Positions 28,122 through 33,630 of a DNA stretch of 33,630 bases are shown here, in pieces; positions within the stretch are counted from its first letter, which is position 1; every line of letters begins with the position of its first letter. The notes under the pieces are model-generated. The model made no database searches. It saw only the letters and a list, made by a program, of their open reading frames with translations, and had not been told where the DNA came from. The translations under genes were made by a program, and so were the position numbers. Source of the DNA: Sphingobacteriia bacterium. GTDB taxonomy: Bacteria; Bacteroidota; Bacteroidia; J057; RFSG01. The DNA is taken from the NCBI GenBank assembly GCA_009924095.1, contig RFSG01000019.1, positions 1-33,630 of the forward strand, read 5' to 3'.

Positions 28122-31100
28122 ATGATGAGATCCTTCCTCAATTTGCCTGCTCTCTCTCCCGTTTTACCCAGGTTAATTCTTTTGAGTTTCTTGGGATTTG
28201 CTACCTCACTATTTGCCCAAACCCCAGTTCCGGGAAGCAATAGTCCCCTTTGTATCAATTCTACTTTAGCCCTTACAGTTAATACGGTGCAACAAGCAAC
28301 CTATTTCTGGACAGGCCCTAATGGATTCTCCTCCACTCAACAGAATCCTGGTCTTTTTGTGAACAATTTAAACATGGCTGGAACCTATACACTAGTAACC
28401 ACAGTGAATAGTGTCCCTACCACTACTACAACAGTTGTCGTAGTGAACAGTCCTCCACAAAATGTTCAAGCTTTTGCCAATACACCCCTATGTGTTGGAC
28501 AAACTTTAAACTTGTCAACCAGCCTCTATCCGGGCGCAACCTATTTGTGGCAAGGACCTTCTAGCTTTACCTCCAACTTACAGAATCCCTCGATCCAGCA
28601 AATGACTACTCAAAGAGCTGGAACCTATTATGTTTCTGTTACATATCCAGGATGTACTGCCGTTAACGGATTTGTAAGTGTTGCAGTGAATACGGCACCC
28701 ACAGCAGTGGCTACTTCAAATAGCACTGTTTGTTCAGGTTTGAGTATTAACCTAGCTGCCAATACCGTTTCGGGTGCAACTTATGCTTGGCAAGGCCCGA
28801 ATGGGTGGACTGCTAACATTCAAAACCCAGTTATTCAAAATGCCCAATCTATTCATACCGGTACTTATACTCTAACCGTTACAACTCCTGGATGTACCCC
28901 TGCGGTGACTACTACCCCTGTTGTTGTTAATAATACCAATGCAAATGCAACCGCTGGATCCAATAGTCCGGCTTGTGTTGGTCAAACTTTAAATCTTACT
29001 GCAACTACGTTAGCTAACACTACTTACACCTGGTCGGGACCGAATGGGTTTTCTTCCTCTCAACAAAATCCTTCTTTGTCCCCTGTTAATACTAATATGG
29101 CAGGTACTTATATGGTTTATATTCAAACCGGTGGATGTTCAACAGTTTCAAGATCAGTGGTAGTAAGTGTAAGTAGTATGCCTACCGGTCGGGCCACAAG
29201 TAATAGCCCAGTATGTTCTGGAGGGCAAATTCAATTATCCTCACCAGTTCAAACAGGATTTAGTTATCAATGGCAAGGCCCCAACGGGTTTTTCTCAACC
29301 CTCAATAATCCTGTTATTTCCTCAGCTAATTCCATTCACGCAGGTAATTACTTTGTGTTTATTCAAGGCTTCGGATGTCCATCACGAGTAGATACAGTGA
29401 CCGTTATTGTAAATACATTGCCTCAAATAACTACCACTGCTAACTCTCCTTTATGTACCGGAGGCACTTTAAGATTTACTACAACAACAGTAACCGGTGC
29501 AACTTATAGCTGGCAGGGTCCTAATGGATTTACTTCTACTCAACAAAATCCAGTAATTCAACAGGTAGGAAATAACCAGGCGGGTAATTATTATGTAATG
29601 GTCTCCATTCCAGGTTGTTCTCCAGTTACAGCTTTTACGACTGTGGTTATTAATAGTACCCCCACAGCAACTGCTGGTTCCAATAGCCCAGTATGTACGG
29701 GAGGGTTTATTAATCTTACCACCCCTACCGTTTCTGGAGCCACCTATAGTTGGACTGGTCCCAATAACTGGACTTCTAATATCCAGAATCCAACCATTCA
29801 AAACGTCCAATCCATTAACGCTGGAACCTATAGCTTGGTAGTAACTACCCCTGGTTGTGGGTCAGCAACTGCCACCACTTCAGTTACCATTAATACTTCC
29901 ACAGTCAATGCTAACGCAGGTTCTAATAGCCCGGTTTGTGTGGGTAATACCTTAAACCTTACTGCCACCACAATTTCAGGTGCCACCTATGCATGGACTG
30001 GCCCCAATGGATTCGGTTCTACGCAACAAAATCCAACTAGAACCCCAGTTACCACCTCTATGGCTGGAACTTATATAGTTTCCATTCAAACCCCAGGGTG
30101 TGGAACGGTTACCCGTACCGTGGTGGTAAGTGTTAATTCTATCCCCACCAGTCGAGCAGGAAGTAATAGCCCTGTTTGTTCTGGAGGAACTTTACAATTA
30201 ACAGCACCTTCCCAAACTGGATTAACCTATTCCTGGTATGGACCAAATGGGTTTAGCTCTTCTCAAAGTAGTCCCGTTATTCAGAATGTATCTACTCTAA
30301 ATGCAGGTAATTATTATTTGGTTATTCAAGGCAATGGTTGCCCATCCAGAGTGGATACAGTATCTGTTGCCATTAATACCCAACCCCAGGTAATCCTAAC
30401 CTCCAATAGTCCTGTATGTGTAGGTGGAACTTTATCTATCTCTGCTACTTCTGTTAATGGAGCTACCTATAGCTGGCAAGGTCCAGGTGGATTTACTTCT
30501 ACCCAACAAAATGTAGTGCTTCAACAAGTAACTCCAAATAGAGCTGGCAATTATTATGTAATCGTTTCAGTCCCTGGATGTTCTTCCTATACTGCCTTCA
30601 TTTCAGTAGCTATTAATTCTTCACCAAGTGTACTCCCAGGCTCTAATAGCCCAATCTGTGCTGGAGGAACGCTTGCACTTACCACCAACACTATCAATGG
30701 TGCTACTTACACTTGGAGAGGTCCCAATGGCTGGTCTTCCTCGCTTCAAAACCCTGTAATACAAAATACTCAGTCTATTAATACTGGGGTTTATTCTCTT
30801 ACGGTAACAACCTTGGGTTGTGGTTCTGCAACTGGAACAACTTCTGTAACTATTAACAGCACTAACGTGAATGCTACAGCAGGAGCTAATAGTCCTATTT
30901 GTACAGGTCAAACCTTAAACTTAACAGCAACTTCAATACCTGGCGCTACTTATGTTTGGACAGGCCCCAACGGATTTGGATCTACTCAACAAAATCCAAC
31001 CATAACACCCGTTACCACTGCAATGGCTGGAACTTACATAGTCTCTATTCAAACACCAGGTTGTGGAACAATCACACGTGGAGTAACAGTTGTTGTAAAT

Positions 31101-33530
31101 GGATTGCCTACCAATCGTGCTGTAAGCAACAGCCCTGTATGTGCTGGGGGAACTATTCAGTTTTTAGCCCCTACTCAAAATGGATTAACTTATTCTTGGT
31201 ATGGCCCTAACAATTTTAATTCAACTCTAGCTAATCCTGTTATCTCTTCAGCATCCTCTATTCATGCAGGAACCTATTATTTGTTTATTCAAGGTTCTGG
31301 TTGCCCAACTCGTGTGGATACAGTTGTTGTAGCAGTAAATTCCCTACTTCAAAATATTGCTACTGGTGCTAATTCACCTCTATGTGTTTCTCAAACTTTA
31401 AACTTGACCTGTACTTCAGTTACAGGAGCAACTTATAGTTGGACTGGACCAGGAGGATTTACCTCAACCCAAAGAAATCCTAGTCGCACAAATGTAACTA
31501 CCCAGCATTCAGGTCAATATATAGTAGTGGTTACTGTTCCGGGTTGTGGAGCAATTACCCAAGTGGTGAATGTACAAGTAAACAATCTTGCTTCTGCTCA
31601 AGCTTGGTCTAATAGCCCCATCTGTGCAGGTGCTAACTTGTATTTAACAACTCCTGCAATTACAGGTGCTACTTACCTTTGGAGAGGACCTAATGGATAT
31701 AGTTCAACCCTTCAAAACTCCTATATACCCAACAGCACTACTGCTAACGCTGGAGTATATACCGTATCGGTTACTGTTCCGGGTTGTGGTACTGCCTCTT
31801 CAACAGTTGTGGTTTCTATCCTGAATAATAATACTAACCTGCAGGCTGGTGCCAATAGTCCAATTTGCTATGGCCAAACCCTAAATCTTACCAGCGGTTC
31901 TATAACAGGTGCCACCTATCTTTGGACAGGCCCCAATGGTTGGTCTTCTACACAACAAAATGTTACGCGCAATCAGGTTACCAATTCAATGGCAGGTGCT
32001 TACGTACTTACTGTAACCACACAAGGTTGCGGTATCATCACTAGAAGTATACCAGTAGTAGTTAATGCACCGGCGATTGCGCAAACCTATGCAAGCTCTC
32101 CCTTATGTGTTGGAGGAACCCTATATTTCTCAACTTCTACTTCAAATAATTGGATCTATCAATGGACTGGCCCTAATGGATTCTCCTCCACTTCTTCTAA
32201 TCCAGTTATACAGAATGTAGGAACACAACAAGCCGGAGTATATACCTTAAGTGTTACCAGCCCAGGATGTGGAACTGCTTCTACTACTGCAACTGTAGTG
32301 GTAAACCCAGGTGCCCTCAATTCTTTGGTAACTTCTAATAGCCCTGTATGTATTGGCGGCACCCTTCAGTTCTCAATTACAGGAGTTCAAGGTGCTACCT
32401 ACAGCTGGAATGGTCCCAATGGATTCACCTCTACCCAGCAAAATCCAGTGATTCAACAAGTAACCACCGCAAATGCAGGTGGATATTATGTGGTAATTAC
32501 TACCCCGGGTTGTGGATCTGTAACCAGAACTTTATCTGTTCAGGTAAATTCATCTGTAACGGTTTCTGCCGGATCCAATAGCCCCATCTGCTCAGGTTCT
32601 AACTTGTATCTTAGTGCTACTTCAGTTCAAGGTGCAACCTACCTTTGGACAGGACCAAATGGATTTTCTGCTCAAGGTTCTAACCCTGTAATCGTTCAAG
32701 CCCAATCCAATCAAAGTGGAGTGTATAGCTTAACGGTAATCACCCCATGTGGTACTCAACAAAGAACCACTACTGTAGTAATTAATAATGGCGGAAATAT
32801 TACAGCAAGCGCCAACTCTCCTGCTTGTGTGGGAGGAAGCATTAACTTAAGTGGAACTGCTATAACCGGAGCAACTTATTCATGGACCGGCCCTGCTGGA
32901 TTTACAGCTAATACCAATAATTCTACCCTCACACAAATAACCTCTGTTATGGGTGGAAATTATAACTATGTGGTTTCTATCCCGGGTTGCCCCTCTGTTA
33001 CTCGTCAGGTAAATGTGATAGTTAATAATCCGGCTGCGGTGAATATATCAGCTAACCAAACCTTATGTGCCGGGCAAAATTTAGTCATGTATGCCCAGGG
33101 ACCCGGAGGAAGTACCTATACCTGGACAGGCCCTGCAGGATATTCCGCTACCGGATTTAATGTGGTTAGATATGCGGTTACCCCTAACTATGCAGGGGTT
33201 TATACCTTAACTGCTCAGGTTCCTGGATGTGGACCCGTAGTACGTACCTTCCCGCTTACTGTTATCAATTGCAGAATGGGTAACCCTGAAGCAAATGAAC
33301 CTGAATTGAACGTGTATCCAAACCCGGCAGAAACTCAGGTAGAGTTGTCCGTAGTAGATAATAAACTTCAGTTTGTTAAAGTTATTGATATGTCAGGTCG
33401 TGTGTTAATCGAACAAACGCTTACAGGTGAAAAATCACATGTGGAATTAACATCAGTTCCATCTGGATATTATTTGTTAGAAATTCAAACAGATTTAGGA
33501 ACCGTTCGCAAACGGATTTTAAAGCCTTAA
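28122..33530 (+). CDS. T9SS-exported repeat surface protein with 21 Ig-like domains (1802 aa)
   Basis: This is a secreted or cell-surface fibrous protein, likely an adhesin or matrix component. The signal peptide ends S-L-F-A with Gln33 as predicted first mature residue. Residues 34-1716 are 21 Ig-like repeats of about 80 residues, and residues 1722-1802 are a type A T9SS sorting domain. The repeats carry N-S-P-x-C-x-G-G-T-L, G-A-T-Y-x-W-x-G-P-N-G-F and A-G-x-Y with G-C near the end, a pattern common in Bacteroidota surface proteins. The start has two adjacent ATG codons (28122 and 28125); either gives the same mature protein. The gene follows the 8098-residue adhesin by 223 bp in the same direction and ends in its own terminator. 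The repeat section appears free of Lys and Glu, with only three Asp. No enzyme domain is visible. Confidence 0.95.
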   Translation: MMRSFLNLPALSPVLPRLILLSFLGFATSLFAQTPVPGSNSPLCINSTLALTVNTVQQATYFWTGPNGFSSTQQNPGLFVNNLNMAGTYTLVTTVNSVPTTTTTVVVVNSPPQNVQAFANTPLCVGQTLNLSTSLYPGATYLWQGPSSFTSNLQNPSIQQMTTQRAGTYYVSVTYPGCTAVNGFVSVAVNTAPTAVATSNSTVCSGLSINLAANTVSGATYAWQGPNGWTANIQNPVIQNAQSIHTGTYTLTVTTPGCTPAVTTTPVVVNNTNANATAGSNSPACVGQTLNLTATTLANTTYTWSGPNGFSSSQQNPSLSPVNTNMAGTYMVYIQTGGCSTVSRSVVVSVSSMPTGRATSNSPVCSGGQIQLSSPVQTGFSYQWQGPNGFFSTLNNPVISSANSIHAGNYFVFIQGFGCPSRVDTVTVIVNTLPQITTTANSPLCTGGTLRFTTTTVTGATYSWQGPNGFTSTQQNPVIQQVGNNQAGNYYVMVSIPGCSPVTAFTTVVINSTPTATAGSNSPVCTGGFINLTTPTVSGATYSWTGPNNWTSNIQNPTIQNVQSINAGTYSLVVTTPGCGSATATTSVTINTSTVNANAGSNSPVCVGNTLNLTATTISGATYAWTGPNGFGSTQQNPTRTPVTTSMAGTYIVSIQTPGCGTVTRTVVVSVNSIPTSRAGSNSPVCSGGTLQLTAPSQTGLTYSWYGPNGFSSSQSSPVIQNVSTLNAGNYYLVIQGNGCPSRVDTVSVAINTQPQVILTSNSPVCVGGTLSISATSVNGATYSWQGPGGFTSTQQNVVLQQVTPNRAGNYYVIVSVPGCSSYTAFISVAINSSPSVLPGSNSPICAGGTLALTTNTINGATYTWRGPNGWSSSLQNPVIQNTQSINTGVYSLTVTTLGCGSATGTTSVTINSTNVNATAGANSPICTGQTLNLTATSIPGATYVWTGPNGFGSTQQNPTITPVTTAMAGTYIVSIQTPGCGTITRGVTVVVNGLPTNRAVSNSPVCAGGTIQFLAPTQNGLTYSWYGPNNFNSTLANPVISSASSIHAGTYYLFIQGSGCPTRVDTVVVAVNSLLQNIATGANSPLCVSQTLNLTCTSVTGATYSWTGPGGFTSTQRNPSRTNVTTQHSGQYIVVVTVPGCGAITQVVNVQVNNLASAQAWSNSPICAGANLYLTTPAITGATYLWRGPNGYSSTLQNSYIPNSTTANAGVYTVSVTVPGCGTASSTVVVSILNNNTNLQAGANSPICYGQTLNLTSGSITGATYLWTGPNGWSSTQQNVTRNQVTNSMAGAYVLTVTTQGCGIITRSIPVVVNAPAIAQTYASSPLCVGGTLYFSTSTSNNWIYQWTGPNGFSSTSSNPVIQNVGTQQAGVYTLSVTSPGCGTASTTATVVVNPGALNSLVTSNSPVCIGGTLQFSITGVQGATYSWNGPNGFTSTQQNPVIQQVTTANAGGYYVVITTPGCGSVTRTLSVQVNSSVTVSAGSNSPICSGSNLYLSATSVQGATYLWTGPNGFSAQGSNPVIVQAQSNQSGVYSLTVITPCGTQQRTTTVVINNGGNITASANSPACVGGSINLSGTAITGATYSWTGPAGFTANTNNSTLTQITSVMGGNYNYVVSIPGCPSVTRQVNVIVNNPAAVNISANQTLCAGQNLVMYAQGPGGSTYTWTGPAGYSATGFNVVRYAVTPNYAGVYTLTAQVPGCGPVVRTFPLTVINCRMGNPEANEPELNVYPNPAETQVELSVVDNKLQFVKVIDMSGRVLIEQTLTGEKSHVELTSVPSGYYLLEIQTDLGTVRKRILKP
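28221..33269 (+). repeat. array of 21 coding Ig-like repeats in blocks of four
   Basis: The array spans 1683 residues, averaging 80.1 per unit. Units fall into four types. One has M-A-G-T-Y and V-T-R near its end (units 4, 8, 12, 16, and 20 in a modified form), with starts at 28944, 29907, 30870, 31836 and 32796, that is 963, 963, 966 and 960 bp apart. The next has S-R-V-D-T-V or T-R-V-D-T-V (units 5, 9, 13). The third favours G-F-T-S-T-Q-Q-N with A-G-N-Y-Y-V (units 6, 10, 18 and partly 2, 14). The fourth has N-W or G-W and I-Q-N-x-Q-S-I (units 3, 7, 11). Nearly all units keep two Cys; unit 1 has only the first. Confidence 0.9.
33285..33527 (+). other. T9SS type A sorting domain (Por_Secre_tail-like)
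   Basis: The last 81 residues show the family pattern: L-N-V-Y-P-N-P-A, then V-K-V-I-D-M-S-G-R-V-L, V-P-S-G-Y-Y-L-L-E-I-Q-T and the basic end V-R-K-R-I-L-K-P. Known members are cut after T9SS export, and the protein is then released or linked to the surface via lipopolysaccharide. Confidence 0.93.
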
Positions 33531-33553
33531 TCAATTGAGTAATTTAATTTAGT

Positions 33554-33580
33554 AAAGGGGGTCAAGTTGACCCCCTTTTT
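33554..33580 (+). terminator. rho-independent terminator of the 1802-aa adhesin gene
   Basis: AAAGGGGGTCA pairs with TGACCCCCTTT (about 33554-33564 and 33568-33578), closed by a tiny loop and followed by further T to 33580. It starts 24 bp after the stop codon. The remaining 50 bp of the window show nothing I can name. Confidence 0.92.
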
Positions 33581-33630
33581 ATTACTGTTATTTTGAATTT
33601 TAAAACTATGATTTATGTTTTAAGGTATTT

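Noticed and set aside
29469..32362. Antisense open frames in the 1802-aa adhesin gene, up to 113 codons
   Set aside because: They arise from the repeat codons read in reverse, are rich in Ser/Thr/Cys/Arg without family signals, and recur in similar positions of different repeat units.
1..33630. tRNA, rRNA, insertion sequences, phage or plasmid genes
   Set aside because: I saw no transposase, integrase, terminal inverted repeats or RNA-gene signatures on either strand.

Overview
The window looks like a chromosomal segment from a member of the Bacteroidota. It is AT-rich, it has a promoter of the TTG-N19-TAnnTTTG type, its signal peptides are followed by Gln at the predicted mature N-terminus, its small lipoproteins have clear lipoboxes, and its two giant secreted proteins end in type IX secretion system (T9SS) sorting domains. 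Nothing visible fixes the order or genus.

Layout. Positions 1-1249 (minus) hold the 5' part of a PAS-GAF-HisKA_2 sensor kinase gene, cut by the window edge. It is divergent from a REC-LytTR response regulator at 1347-2123 (plus). Two small lipoprotein genes follow on the minus strand: a TPR/BamD-like one (2116-2640), whose end overlaps the regulator gene by 8 bp, and a Lys/Ala/Glu-rich helical one (2747-3274) with a good promoter and a strong terminator. The remaining 30 kb is almost all two giant plus-strand genes. The first (3602-27898) encodes an 8098-residue SprB-like adhesin: signal peptide, choice-of-anchor L-like domain, Calx-beta-like and Ig-like domains, 77 tandem Ig-like repeats of about 92 residues (my count), two SprB-type repeats, PKD-like domains and a gliding-motility (CHU_C, type B) sorting domain. 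The second (28122-33530) encodes an 1802-residue protein with 21 Ig-like repeats of about 80 residues and a type A sorting domain. It ends in a strong terminator.

The most notable result is higher-order structure. In the 8098-residue protein the last 31 repeats are organised in blocks of five (about 460 residues; the first three blocks are each exactly 1380 bp). In the 1802-residue protein the repeats run in blocks of four (963, 963, 966 and 960 bp). Blocks keep their protein signatures but differ at many synonymous positions, so they do not look like fresh duplications. Both arrays appear to lack lysine. The smaller array is nearly without acidic residues: its only three Asp sit exactly 321 residues apart, each in a D-T-V motif that fits the Bacteroidota O-glycosylation consensus.

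How the genes may work together (inference): the two giant proteins are probably exported by the T9SS as very long cell-surface fibres for adhesion or gliding. No T9SS component and no SprF/PorP-like partner is in the window, so export machinery must be encoded elsewhere. The two-component pair could regulate anything; nothing ties it to the adhesins except proximity.
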